Source: Inhella gelatinilytica
GTDB taxonomy: Bacteria; Pseudomonadota; Gammaproteobacteria; Burkholderiales; Burkholderiaceae_C
Direction: 5' to 3'
Length of the DNA stretch: 64,000 bases
NCBI RefSeq assembly: GCF_016093295.1
Contig: NZ_JAEDAL010000001.1
Location: 496,001-560,000 of the forward strand
The notes under the pieces were generated by a model. It ran no database searches, had not been told where the DNA came from, and saw only the letters and a program-made list of their open reading frames with translations. Numbering within the stretch: position 1 is the stretch's first letter; the number at the start of each line of letters is the position of its first letter. This document shows, one piece after another, positions 35,140 to 44,551 of the stretch. The position numbers were made by a program, and so were the translations under genes.

Positions 35140-37895
35140 GCCGCCGGCTCGGGCGGGAACACGGCCGCCCACAGCGCGTGCACCGCGGCGCGGTGCGCGC
35201 CCAGTGGACCCAGCTCGGCTTCGTCAAGGTGGGTGGGCTGCTCGTCCAACCGCAGGCGGTGCTGGGCCCGGCGCAGCTCGCGGTAGGCATCTGACGCGGC
35301 CTGGCCGAGGCCCGGCGCCAGCAAGGCCGCAGCCTCCGCCCGCCGCAGCAAGGCGATCACGCCCAGATTCGGAATCAACTCGGGGTGCGCATCGCTCTGC
35401 AGCAGCTGCAGCGCCTGCAGCGCAAACTCCACGTCGAGCATGCCGCCCGCGCTGTGCTTGAGATCAAAACGCCCGGCGCGGACCGGATTGGCCTGGCGCA
35501 TCTTGTCGCGCATGGCGTGCACCTCGCCCTTGAGGGCCGCCGCCTCGCGCGGGGCCCGCATCACGCCCTCGCGCACCGCCTCAAACGGCGCCTGCAAGGC
35601 AGCGTCCCCCGCGCACCAGCGGGCGCGGGTGATGGCTTGATGCTCCCAGGTCCAGGCGGTGTTGCTGCCACGACCTTCTTGGTAGGCCGCAAAGCTGCGC
35701 AGCGAGCTGACCAGCAAGCCGCTGTGGCCGTTGGGGCGCAGCGCGGTGTCAATGTCAAACAGCCCGCCGGCCCGCGTCTGCAGGGTCAACCAAGGCACGA
35801 GCTTGCGCACAAAGGCCGCGTAAACCTCGGCCGCATCTTCATGCGGGTCGTCGTAAAGAAAGACGACATCCAGGTCCGAGCCATAGCCCAGCTCCTTGCC
35901 CCCGAGCTTGCCGTAGGCGATGACGGCGAACTGCGGACGGCTTTGGTGCGCCTTGGCCAGGCGCGCCCAGCACCAGTCGATCGCCACCTGCAGCACGGCG
36001 TCGGCCAGGGCACTCAGGTCGTCGGCCACCTGCTCGACGGTGATGCGGCCCTCGACATCTCGCACCAGGGTGCGAAACACCTCGGCGTGGTGGGCGCGGC
36101 GCAGCGCGTCCAAGAGCGCCTCTTCGTCGGCCTCGCCGGCGCGCACCCAGGCATCGTGACGTTCCGCCAGCTCGGCCTTGAACGCCTCCGCGTCAAAGCG
36201 TTCGTGCAACAGGCGCGCATCGGCCAGCTCGTCGATGACCCCCGGGTGCTGCATCAGGTAGCGCATGGGCCAGCGGGCCAGACCCAGCAGGCGCAGCAAA
36301 CGGCTCAACACCGCCGGCCGCTCGACCAGCATGGCCAGGTAGGCCTCGCGCCGCAGCAGCGGCTCCACCCAATCGACAAACCGGGCGGCAGCCTGCTCCT
36401 CACAACCGCCCTCCACCACCAATTGGCCGGCGCGTTGGAAAAGCTGGGCCAGGCGCTGACGCGCACTGTCTTTGAGGGCTTGCACTCGCGGCTGCTCCAC
36501 AAAGCGCCGCACACCCGCTTGCAGGGGCTCAGGGAGCCGCGCCAAAAAGTCTTCACTGGTCAGCTCGGGGGCACTGCCGCAGCCTTTGCAAGCGCCGCTT
36601 GGCCCCGATCGGCCATCGTGCAAGAGCGCATCAAACTCCGCCGCCACCCGCTCGCGGGTCTCGCACAGGCGTTCAAACAGCTCGCAAGCCTCGGGTTTGC
36701 ACACCAAGCCCAGGGTTTCGGCAATCCAGCGCAGGTCGGCGTCGTCGCTGGGCAGGCAATGGGTTTGCTGGTCGTCCAGATACTGGATGCGGTGCTCGAC
36801 TTGGCGCAACAAGGCATAGTCGGCCGCCAGCGCCTGCGCGGCCACCGGGTTCATCAAACCGGCTGCGGCCAAACGGTCGAGCGCCTTGACGGTGGAGCGG
36901 GTGCGGATCTCCGGGAACTGGCCGCCGCGCACCACCTGCAAGAGCTGGACGATGAACTCGATCTCGCGAATGCCACCGCGGCTGAGCTTGACGTCGTTGG
37001 CCCGCTCCGGTCGCCCGGCCGCGCGGCGTTGCGCTTCCTCGCGGATCATGCGATGAATCTGGCGTAGGCCTTCAAACACCGAATAGTCCAGGTAGCGCCG
37101 GTAGACAAAAGGCGTCACCAGTTGACGAAGTTGCTGCGCGCGCTGGAGGGTTTCAGGGTCGCGGGGGGCAACCACCCGGCTCTTGAGCCAGGCCAGCCGC
37201 TCCCACTCTCGGCCTTGGGCATAGAAATAGGTCTCCAGCGCCGCCAAGCTGCAGGCGGGTGGCCCGCTGTTGCCATTGGGGCGCAGCGCCAAGTCCATGC
37301 GGAACACTTGGCCGTCCTCGGTGACATCCCCGATGAGGGCGGTCAGCCGTTTGGCCACTCTTGCGAAATAGTCCGAGGAGGACAAGGGCACCGGCCCCGT
37401 GCTCTCCACTTCCTCTTCGTAGATGTAGATCAGATCGATGTCGGAGCTGACGTTCAGTTCGCGGGCGCCCAGCTTGCCCATGCCGACCACCCAAAACGCC
37501 ACCTCTTGGCCGTCCGTCCCCAGCAACTGGCCGTGACGCTCCGAGAGTTCCGAGCGGGCCGTCTGCACCGCGATGTCCAGCGTCACCTCAGCCAGCAGCG
37601 TCATGGCCGCCGTCACCGCCGCGACCGGCAGCCGCTGGGCGCAGTCTTCCGTCGCCAGACGCTCCAGCCACAACTGCCGGGCCACGCGCAGGGCCGCCGG
37701 CAGCGGGCGGCCCGCCGCTTGAAGGCCGTCGATCAAGTGGCGCAGCACCGGCTCCGTCAAGGGGCCCGCCGGCAACCGCTCAAGCTCTGCCGCATAGCGC
37801 CGGCGAATGCGCTGCACGAAGCGGCTGTGCGCCGCGGCGTCCGCCGTGCGTTCAAAGTTCTGCGCCAGAGGCGACACTTCGACACCTGAGCCCAT
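35136..37895 (-). CDS. glnE: Bifunctional glutamine synthetase adenylyltransferase/deadenylase
   Basis: 919-residue enzyme that adds AMP to and removes it from glutamine synthetase under control of PII. Both nucleotidyltransferase domains are present: the deadenylase-side motif GMGKLGARELNVSSDIDLIYIY at about 139-160, and the adenylyltransferase-side motif YGKLGGKELGYGSDLDVVFLYDD at about 655-680. RGGIREIEFIVQLLQ and the repeated C-terminal form KHSAGGMLDVEFALQALQLL are also visible. Its ATG at 37895 overlaps the ATG of the divergent yhdP (the shared CATG), so its promoter must lie inside yhdP or the true start is further in, for example the GTG at 37877. The rhomboid gene is coupled downstream. 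Confidence 0.96.
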   Translation of the reverse strand: MGSGVEVSPLAQNFERTADAAAHSRFVQRIRRRYAAELERLPAGPLTEPVLRHLIDGLQAAGRPLPAALRVARQLWLERLATEDCAQRLPVAAVTAAMTLLAEVTLDIAVQTARSELSERHGQLLGTDGQEVAFWVVGMGKLGARELNVSSDIDLIYIYEEEVESTGPVPLSSSDYFARVAKRLTALIGDVTEDGQVFRMDLALRPNGNSGPPACSLAALETYFYAQGREWERLAWLKSRVVAPRDPETLQRAQQLRQLVTPFVYRRYLDYSVFEGLRQIHRMIREEAQRRAAGRPERANDVKLSRGGIREIEFIVQLLQVVRGGQFPEIRTRSTVKALDRLAAAGLMNPVAAQALAADYALLRQVEHRIQYLDDQQTHCLPSDDADLRWIAETLGLVCKPEACELFERLCETRERVAAEFDALLHDGRSGPSGACKGCGSAPELTSEDFLARLPEPLQAGVRRFVEQPRVQALKDSARQRLAQLFQRAGQLVVEGGCEEQAAARFVDWVEPLLRREAYLAMLVERPAVLSRLLRLLGLARWPMRYLMQHPGVIDELADARLLHERFDAEAFKAELAERHDAWVRAGEADEEALLDALRRAHHAEVFRTLVRDVEGRITVEQVADDLSALADAVLQVAIDWCWARLAKAHQSRPQFAVIAYGKLGGKELGYGSDLDVVFLYDDPHEDAAEVYAAFVRKLVPWLTLQTRAGGLFDIDTALRPNGHSGLLVSSLRSFAAYQEGRGSNTAWTWEHQAITRARWCAGDAALQAPFEAVREGVMRAPREAAALKGEVHAMRDKMRQANPVRAGRFDLKHSAGGMLDVEFALQALQLLQSDAHPELIPNLGVIALLRRAEAAALLAPGLGQAASDAYRELRRAQHRLRLDEQPTHLDEAELGPLGAHRAAVHALWAAVFPPEPAA

Positions 37896-40800
37896 GTCTT
37901 CACTCGTTTCCAAGATCGTTGCCGCCTCGCACCGCCCGGCCCGTTGGCTGCGCCGCGGCCTGCGCGCCCTGCTGTGGATGGTGCTCGGGCTGTGGTTTGT
38001 TGTGCTCGGTTTGTGGCTGCTGTTGCACTGGTGGATTCTGCCCAACCTCGATCGCTGGCGCCCGCAGATCGAAGCACAAGGCACACAGTGGCTGGGGGCT
38101 CCGCTCAAGCTGGGCGCCATCGAAGTCCGCACCGGCGGTTGGATTCCCGTGGTGGAAGTGCGGGATGTGCAGCTTCTGGACCCGCAAGGGCGGCCGGCCC
38201 TGCAATTGCCCCGCGTCACGGCTGCGCTTTCTGCGCGCTCCTTGCTGACCCTGACCCCGCGGCTGGAACAACTCTTCCTGCATGAACCACAACTGGCCCT
38301 GCGCCGGGATGCGCAAGGCCGGCTGTGGGTCGCCGGGCAATTGATGCGCAACGGGGGCAGTGAGAACAATGCCTTGCTCGATTGGCTCATGCGCCAGCAT
38401 GAACTGGCGCTGCGCGGGGGCCAGGTGCACTGGATTGATGAGATGCGGGGCGCCGAGCCCTTGAGTCTGACCGGGGTCGACCTGGTCTGGCGCAATGGTC
38501 TGCGTCGCCATGAACTGCGGCTGGATGCCACGCCCCCGGCCGGCTGGGGCCAGCGTCTGAGCTTGCGGGCCCGCATTTCCCAGCCGCTGCTGGCCCGCCC
38601 GAGTGACTGGCGGCGCTGGAGTGGGCTCTTCTACGCCGACTTGCCCCACGCCTCAGCCGCCGAGCTGCGCCGCCACATCGACCTGCCCTTTGATCTGCGC
38701 GAGGGCGAGGGCGCCTTCCGGGCCTGGGCCGAAATGCGCCAAGGCCATTGGGTGGGGGTGGACCTGGATGTGGCGCTACGAGCCGCCCACCTGCGGCTCA
38801 GCCCCAAAGTCGACCCGCTGCACCTGCGCGATTTGCAGACCCGCTTGAGCTGGCAACAAGTGGCCCAGGGTACCCGCTGGATGGCCCGCGGTCTGCAATT
38901 TGCCTTGCAGGATGAAGGCAAACCGCCGCGAAACTGGGCCTCCAAGCAGCTCACGCTCAGTTTGGACCACGCCGAGGTGCCCCTGCCCTGGCTTCGGGCG
39001 CCCGCCTCCGCGCCGGGCGCCGTGGCCCTCAAGGGCGGCCAGTTGCAAGCCGACCACCTGGATCTGGGCCTTTTGGCCGATCTCGCCGGCCGCTTGCCCG
39101 TGGGCGAGGCGCTACAACATGCCCTGCAGGCGCGACAGCCCCAAGGCCATGTACAGCAGATCGTGGCGCAGTGGAAGGGCTCGTTGGATGCGCCCCAGCA
39201 GTGGCGCGTCGACGCCACAGCCGAGGGCTTGGCCTGGGCCGGGCTGCAGCCCGCAGCAGAGCACCAATTGGGGCAGCCCGGGCTGCGGGGCGCCGCGCTG
39301 ACCGTGAACGCCAGCGAACAGGGGGGGCAGGCTCAAATCAGTGTCCATGAAGGGCAGTTGGACTGGCCCGGCCTGCTGCCCCAAGACCAGACGCCGATCA
39401 GCCAAGCCCAGGTGCAGATCCAATGGACCCAGGACCCCCTCAAGGGCTGGGCCGTCCACCTCAAGCAGGCCCGGGTCACAACGCCCGATGGGCAATTAAG
39501 TCTGGATGGGGAATGGCGACGCGGCACCGAGTCGGCCGCGCGTCACGGGCACCTCACCCTCCACGCGGAATTGCCCCGCCTGGCGGTCCAGGCCCTGCCC
39601 CGGTACTTGCCTTTGGCGTTGCATGGCGGGGTCCGTCGCTACTTGGCCGAATCGCTGCAGTCGGGGCAAGTGCGGGACGTCGAACTCAAACTCAAAGGCC
39701 CCCTGGACCAATTTCCATTTGAGGCGGGCGGCGGGCAATTCCGCGTGCGAGCCCGGGCGGAAGACCTGCGCTATGCCTTTGTTCCGAGCCACGAGGCCGA
39801 CGAGCGGGGCCCAACTTACACCTCGCCGTGGCCCGCCTTGGAGGACTTGCAGGGTGAGCTGCTGTTCGAGGGGCCCGGCATGTTCATCCGCAAAGCCCGC
39901 ACCCGTGTCGGGGCCCTGGAGGCCACGGCGGTTCAAGCCAGCGTCGCCCATCTGGCCAAAGACCCGCTGATGAAGATCGAGGGGCAATGGAAGGGTCCCG
40001 CGCAAGACGCCCTGCAGTTCATGCGCGCCACACCCATCGGCGGCTGGACCGGTCATGCGCTGGATCTGGCCCAAGCCAGTGGCGGTGTCACCGGCAAGCT
40101 GGCCTTGCAAATTCCATTGATGCACCCGGAAAAAACCACCGTGCAGGGCAGCGTTCAAATGGCCGGCAATGAGTTGCGCTTGCGCCCGGACTTGCCGCCA
40201 TTCGCTCAAGTCAAGGGCCGGGCCGAGTACACCGAGCACAGCTTGCGCATTCCCGCTGCGACAGCCCGCTGGCTGGGTGGAGACCTTAAATTGGAGGGCG
40301 GGAGCCAGCCCGATCAGAGCTTGGTCTTGAGCGCACAAGGTCAAGCCACCGCCGAGGGCTTGCGCCAGGCCAAAGAGTGGGGCGACTTGGTCACGGGCCT
40401 GTCCGCCAAGCTCAACGGGCAAACCCCGTTCCAGTTCCGGGGCGTGTGGAAAGCCCAAGGCTCAGAGCTGAGCCTGCAAAGTCCGCTCACGGGCCTGGGT
40501 AGCGAATTGCCGGAGCCCTTTGTCAAATCAGCGGACGCAGCCTGGCCGCTCAAGCTGCAATGGCTCACCGATGCCCAGCGCCTGGACACCGTCCGCATCG
40601 AGCTGGGTCCCCAGGCTCAAGGCCTGCTGCAACGCGCACCCGGTCAGGCCCTGCGGGGCGTGTTGCGCGTCGGCCCGGGCGGCCCGCTGGCGGTGCCCGA
40701 GCAAGGCATCGCCGTGGTGCTGAACGTGCCCAGCTTGGACCTCGATGCGTGGGGGCAGCAGTTGCGAGCCCTGCGCAGCGCCGAATCGGGCGGCACGCCC

Positions 40801-41955
40801 AGCCCGAGCCAAATCGTCCTCCAAACCCCCCAGCTCAAGATTGGCGGCCGCACCCTGCGCGATTTGGTGGCCGGCGCGCAGCGCGACATGAGTGCGGGTG
40901 GGCGCGGCATTTGGCGCGTCAGCCTGCAGTCCCAGCACCTGAGTGGGTCCGCGGAATGGCAAGAGGGCCGCGGCAAGATCCCCGGCCAGCTGACCGCCCG
41001 CTTGGCGCGCGTGTCGCTGCCCAAGAGTGAAGTCGAGCAAGTGGAACAAGCCCTCGATGAAGCCAGCCGGGGCCTCCCCGGCCTGGACATCCGCGTCGAG
41101 GACTTCGAGTTGCGGGGCATGAAGCTCGGGCGCCTGGAGCTGCGCTCTGAAGGCACCACTGAAAGCCAGCCCTGGGCGCTGTCGCATCTGGCCCTGGTGC
41201 ACCCGGCGGCCCACGTTCAGGCCCGCGGCGCCTGGAGCCCGAGCACCCGGCGCACCGAGTTGAACTGGACACTCAAGCTGGAGAACAGCGGCGACTGGCT
41301 GGCAGCCTTGGGCCTGCCCAATACCGTGCGCGGCGGCAAAGGCGAACTGGCCGGTAAGCTGGGTTGGCGGGGCTCGCCGCTGTCCATGGAGGCGCGCGGC
41401 CTGGACGGCCAGTTCACCGTTCAACTGGGTTCCGGTCAGTTTCTCAAAGCGGACCCAGGCGCTGCGCGTCTTTTGGGCGTGCTGAGCCTGCAATCGCTGC
41501 CGCGGCGCCTGCTCTTTGATTGGCGCGATGTGTTTTCAGATGGCTTTGTCTTTGATGACTTCGCTGGCGAAGTACAAATAGAGCGCGGCGTGGCCCGCTC
41601 CAGCAACTTGCGCATGAAGGGCCCGCAGGCCAGTGTCCTGATGGATGGCAGCGCCGATTTGGGGGCGGAAACCGCCGACCTCAAGGTGTTGGTGCTGCCC
41701 GACGTCAATGCCGGCGGCGCCTCGCTGGCCTACGCGACCATCAACCCCGCCGTGGGGCTGGCGACCTTCTTGGCTCAGCTCATCCTGCGCAAACCCTTGG
41801 CAGCCGCAGCGGCCCAGCAGTTCCATGTGCACGGCCCCTGGGCGGATCCCAAGGTGGACAAAATTGAGAAGCCGGAGATCCCCGACGCAAATGCCCCCAA
41901 GGCAGCCGCCTCCACTCCGTCCAACGCCCCATCCTCGCCCGCCTCCGCTCCATGA
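37894..41955 (+). CDS. yhdP: YhdP family protein (AsmA-like phospholipid transport)
   Basis: 1353-residue giant envelope protein of the TIGR02099/YhdP family. One N-terminal membrane anchor (about 27-47) is followed by a very long periplasmic beta-rich region with AsmA-like repeats and a C-terminal conserved block (KADPGAARLLGVLSLQSLPRRL, then FDDFAGEVQIERGVARS and PKVDKIEKPEI). In E. coli, YhdP with TamB and YdbH carries phospholipids to the outer membrane. The ATG at 37894 shares two bases with the opposite-strand glnE start; in-frame ATG 37807 inside glnE is an alternative. It ends in an ATGA overlap with the nitrilase-like gene, an arrangement that recurs in Burkholderiales. Confidence 0.94.
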   Translation: MSSLVSKIVAASHRPARWLRRGLRALLWMVLGLWFVVLGLWLLLHWWILPNLDRWRPQIEAQGTQWLGAPLKLGAIEVRTGGWIPVVEVRDVQLLDPQGRPALQLPRVTAALSARSLLTLTPRLEQLFLHEPQLALRRDAQGRLWVAGQLMRNGGSENNALLDWLMRQHELALRGGQVHWIDEMRGAEPLSLTGVDLVWRNGLRRHELRLDATPPAGWGQRLSLRARISQPLLARPSDWRRWSGLFYADLPHASAAELRRHIDLPFDLREGEGAFRAWAEMRQGHWVGVDLDVALRAAHLRLSPKVDPLHLRDLQTRLSWQQVAQGTRWMARGLQFALQDEGKPPRNWASKQLTLSLDHAEVPLPWLRAPASAPGAVALKGGQLQADHLDLGLLADLAGRLPVGEALQHALQARQPQGHVQQIVAQWKGSLDAPQQWRVDATAEGLAWAGLQPAAEHQLGQPGLRGAALTVNASEQGGQAQISVHEGQLDWPGLLPQDQTPISQAQVQIQWTQDPLKGWAVHLKQARVTTPDGQLSLDGEWRRGTESAARHGHLTLHAELPRLAVQALPRYLPLALHGGVRRYLAESLQSGQVRDVELKLKGPLDQFPFEAGGGQFRVRARAEDLRYAFVPSHEADERGPTYTSPWPALEDLQGELLFEGPGMFIRKARTRVGALEATAVQASVAHLAKDPLMKIEGQWKGPAQDALQFMRATPIGGWTGHALDLAQASGGVTGKLALQIPLMHPEKTTVQGSVQMAGNELRLRPDLPPFAQVKGRAEYTEHSLRIPAATARWLGGDLKLEGGSQPDQSLVLSAQGQATAEGLRQAKEWGDLVTGLSAKLNGQTPFQFRGVWKAQGSELSLQSPLTGLGSELPEPFVKSADAAWPLKLQWLTDAQRLDTVRIELGPQAQGLLQRAPGQALRGVLRVGPGGPLAVPEQGIAVVLNVPSLDLDAWGQQLRALRSAESGGTPSPSQIVLQTPQLKIGGRTLRDLVAGAQRDMSAGGRGIWRVSLQSQHLSGSAEWQEGRGKIPGQLTARLARVSLPKSEVEQVEQALDEASRGLPGLDIRVEDFELRGMKLGRLELRSEGTTESQPWALSHLALVHPAAHVQARGAWSPSTRRTELNWTLKLENSGDWLAALGLPNTVRGGKGELAGKLGWRGSPLSMEARGLDGQFTVQLGSGQFLKADPGAARLLGVLSLQSLPRRLLFDWRDVFSDGFVFDDFAGEVQIERGVARSSNLRMKGPQASVLMDGSADLGAETADLKVLVLPDVNAGGASLAYATINPAVGLATFLAQLILRKPLAAAAAQQFHVHGPWADPKVDKIEKPEIPDANAPKAAASTPSNAPSSPASAP

Positions 41956-42743
41956 AGCTTGCTGCCATCCAACTCGTCTCCACGCCCCGGGTGGACGACA
42001 ACCTGGCCCGCGCCGCCCACTGGGTGCGCGAGGCAGCAGCCCAAGGTGCCCAGTTCATCGCCCTGCCCGAATACTTCTGCCTGATGGGTCAGCGGGACGA
42101 AGACAAGCTGGCGATTGCCGAGGCCGAGGGCAGCGGCCCCATTCAATCCTTCCTTCAAGATCTGGCGCGCCAGCACGGGGTCTGGTTGCTGGGCGGCACC
42201 TTGCCCCTCAGGGGCGAGGGCGGCAAGGTGCGCAACAGCAGCTGGGTGTTCGACCCGCAAGGTCAGCCGGTCGCCCGGTACGACAAGATTCACCTCTTCA
42301 GTTTTCACAGTGGGTTTGGTGAGAGCTATGACGAGGGGCGCGTGCAAGAAGCGGGCGCCCACCCCACCGCGTTTGACTGCGAGGGGCTGCGCACCGCACT
42401 CTCCATTTGCTATGACCTGCGCTTCCCCGAGCTGTATCGGGCCTTGTCTCCGGACTTGATCTGCGCCCCATCGGCCTTTACTCACACCACCGGCAAGGCC
42501 CATTGGGAATTGCTGTTGCGCGCCCGCGCCGTGGAGAACCTGTCCTACGTGATCGCCCCGGCCCAAGGTGGACTGCACAAAAACGGGCGGCGCACCTGGG
42601 GCCACAGCCTGATCGTCGACCCCTGGGGCGAGGTGCTGGCCTGCGTTCCCGAGGGAGAAGGTCTGGCCCTGGCCACGGTGGAGCGGCAGCGCTTGGCGGC
42701 CGTGCGCAAGGCGCTGCCCGCGCTGCAGCACCGACGCCTCTGA
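41952..42743 (+). CDS. Carbon-nitrogen hydrolase (Nit1-type deaminated glutathione amidase)
   Basis: 263-residue cytoplasmic nitrilase-superfamily amidase. The catalytic triad is Glu40 in ALPEYF, Lys112 in YDKIHLF and Cys153 in SICYDLRFPELY. FSFHSGFGESYDEG and CAPSAFTHTTGKAHWELLLRARA match the Nit1/YafV-like group that repairs deaminated glutathione. ATG shares ATGA with yhdP, so it is translationally coupled. A monofunctional omega-amidase is a less likely alternative. Confidence 0.9.
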   Translation: MKLAAIQLVSTPRVDDNLARAAHWVREAAAQGAQFIALPEYFCLMGQRDEDKLAIAEAEGSGPIQSFLQDLARQHGVWLLGGTLPLRGEGGKVRNSSWVFDPQGQPVARYDKIHLFSFHSGFGESYDEGRVQEAGAHPTAFDCEGLRTALSICYDLRFPELYRALSPDLICAPSAFTHTTGKAHWELLLRARAVENLSYVIAPAQGGLHKNGRRTWGHSLIVDPWGEVLACVPEGEGLALATVERQRLAAVRKALPALQHRRL

Positions 42744-42824
42744 GCCGCTGGCGCGGGGAACAAGCGCGCTAGCACCCCGCTGTTGAGCCGATTGCGCTCC
42801 GCAGGCCTGCCTAGACTCCCCCGC

Positions 42825-43442
42825 ATGTCCGCCGTGCGCTTTGCCCTTGCCCCGATCGTGGCCCTTGCCCTGACCGCACTGGTCGGCTGCGGCAGCACCG
42901 TGCAATCGCCCCCGCTGGCCCTCAAACCGCTGCAAGTGCTGCAGTGGCGCAGTTTTGTGGACCCCCAACTGCGCCAACAAATCGGCCTCGGAGACGTTCA
43001 GGGCGGTGACGCCGGGGCGGCAGACTTCCTGGGCCAAACGCTGCGCTGGCTCTGGGGCACCCACACGCCCAACGCGGTGGTGCAAGACGCCCTGGAAGAT
43101 CAGTTGCGGGCCTTACAACTCCTGGCCGCGGCGCCGCACCCCGGGCGTTACCGACTGGACGCGCGCATCATCAGCCTGGAAGCCAGCGGACTGCTGGGCG
43201 GCGCCGAAGCCACGGCGCGGGTAGAGTACACCGTCCGTGAAAACCTGCCCGAGGCCCAGGCCGCTCCGGGGGCGGCGGACGGACCCGGCCGCATCCTGTA
43301 CCAACGCCAGGTTCGCAGCCAGGGCGAGGCTGCGTGGCTCAGCCACCTGATGAGCGGTGACCGCCAGCGGCTGGCCAAGCAAGCCGCCCTGCGCGCCGGC
43401 TTGGTGGTCTTGGCCCAGGATTTGGTGCAGCTGCGGGTTTGA
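42825..43442 (+). CDS. Hypothetical lipoprotein
   Basis: 205-residue protein with a signal peptide and lipobox (ALTALVGCGST, Cys22). The mature part is mixed alpha/beta, with LKPLQVLQWRSFVDPQLRQQ and LQLLAAAPHPGRYRLDARIISLEASGLLGGAEATARVEYTV split over the middle, somewhat like proteins related to LPS-assembly or curli-type lipoproteins, but I cannot name a family. It starts 81 bp after the nitrilase-like gene and converges with the amidotransferase gene. An in-frame start 14 codons upstream would spoil the signal peptide. Confidence 0.7.
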   Translation: MSAVRFALAPIVALALTALVGCGSTVQSPPLALKPLQVLQWRSFVDPQLRQQIGLGDVQGGDAGAADFLGQTLRWLWGTHTPNAVVQDALEDQLRALQLLAAAPHPGRYRLDARIISLEASGLLGGAEATARVEYTVRENLPEAQAAPGAADGPGRILYQRQVRSQGEAAWLSHLMSGDRQRLAKQAALRAGLVVLAQDLVQLRV

Positions 43443-43473
43443 CGCCAACCGCGGCGTTCGGAGCCAGGGGCTT

Positions 43474-44229
43474 TTAGGCCACCCGCTCGCCCCCCACCCA
43501 CAGCGACAACTCCCCCGACGGCAGGGCCTGCCACGCCTCTCCGGTGGTCAGGGGTTCCGTGGCGATCAAGGCCACCCGGTCCGAAGGGTTCGTGTGCGCT
43601 GAAAAATCGACACTGACATCGGCGTCGGCCAGGTGGGTCATTCCAAACGGGTGACGGCGCTCCAAACTGTGCAAGCGGGTGGTGGCAAAAGCCCACAGCG
43701 CCTGACCATTGGAGAGCAAGAAGTTAAACGTGCCGTGACGCGCAATCACCGGCAACAACTCCCGAAGCGTCAGCGTCAACTCCGTGAGGGAAGGCACCTG
43801 ACAGTGCGCCTTGGCCAGCTCCTGCATCACCCAGCAAAACGCCCGCTCGCTGTCGGTATCGCCAACCGGGCGAAAGGCCCCATGTAGGTTCGGTGCGTAA
43901 CCCACGAGGTTGCCGTTGTGCGCCGCCACCCAGTACCGCCCCCACAACTCGCGCTGGAACGGGTGCGTGTTCTCGAGCACCACCCGCCCTTGCGTGGCCT
44001 TGCGGATGTGGGCAATCACCACCTCGCTGCGAATCGGGTAGCGCTGAATCCACTCGGCCAGGGCCGACTCGCGGGCACTGTGAGGGTCCACAAACAGCCG
44101 CAGCCCCTTGCCTTCAAAGAAGGCGATGCCAAAACCATCTTTGTGCTCTTCGGCACGCCGGGCCAAACCAGCAAAACTGAACATCACATCCGTGGGGATG
44201 TTGGCGTTCATTCCGAGGAGTTGGCACAT
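43474..44229 (-). CDS. Class II glutamine amidotransferase (YafJ-like)
   Basis: 251-residue protein consisting of one N-terminal-nucleophile glutaminase domain. Cys2 follows the initiator Met (MCQLLGMNANIPTD), and GFGIAFFEG, VIAHIRKATQG, NTHPFQRELWG and AAHNGNL match YafJ/class II amidotransferases. No synthetase domain is fused, so its acceptor is unknown. The ATG at 44229 places Cys2 correctly; the longer in-frame reading to 44298 would not. It is divergent from the TonB-dependent receptor gene. Confidence 0.92.
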   Translation of the reverse strand: MCQLLGMNANIPTDVMFSFAGLARRAEEHKDGFGIAFFEGKGLRLFVDPHSARESALAEWIQRYPIRSEVVIAHIRKATQGRVVLENTHPFQRELWGRYWVAAHNGNLVGYAPNLHGAFRPVGDTDSERAFCWVMQELAKAHCQVPSLTELTLTLRELLPVIARHGTFNFLLSNGQALWAFATTRLHSLERRHPFGMTHLADADVSVDFSAHTNPSDRVALIATEPLTTGEAWQALPSGELSLWVGGERVA

Positions 44230-44551
44230 CTTGACCTCAAAGCTGTTTCTGGACGCGACAGTCAAAGGCCACGGTGACTTGTGGCACATCAACAACAACC
44301 CGCGCGTTAACCACTAGCCGCCAGAAAACCAATTTTTTGCCGGCATTTGTCATGACGTTGCTGCATTTTCGAGTCATTTACATACCTTTGCCGTCAACAA
44401 AAAAAGCGTTGCCGCAAATCACCACCCAATCCTGTTCACAGAACCGAACGCCCGACAAGCCTTTCCCGGAAAATCCGCCGATCCCCATTTTGAGGGCGCT
44501 CGGACTTCTCTGGGCGCTCCGGGGTGAACCCTATCCCATTTAGGAGCATGC
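44230..44551. promoter_or_regulatory. 322-bp divergent intergenic region (amidotransferase / TonB receptor)
   Basis: No coding frame I can support. The segment 44330-44410 is AT-rich for this genome and includes GTCATGAC (44350-44357), a perfect 8-bp palindrome, and TTGCTG (44358-44363) 17 bp before CATACC, a weak promoter candidate for the receptor. TAGGAG at 44541-44546 is the receptor's ribosome site. I see no Fur box. Confidence 0.4.

Noticed and set aside
37896-38576. Upstream extension of glnE by 227 codons on the minus strand (to 38576)
   Set aside because: This part is antisense to yhdP, has shadow-frame composition and no similarity to GlnE; glnE is full length from 37895.
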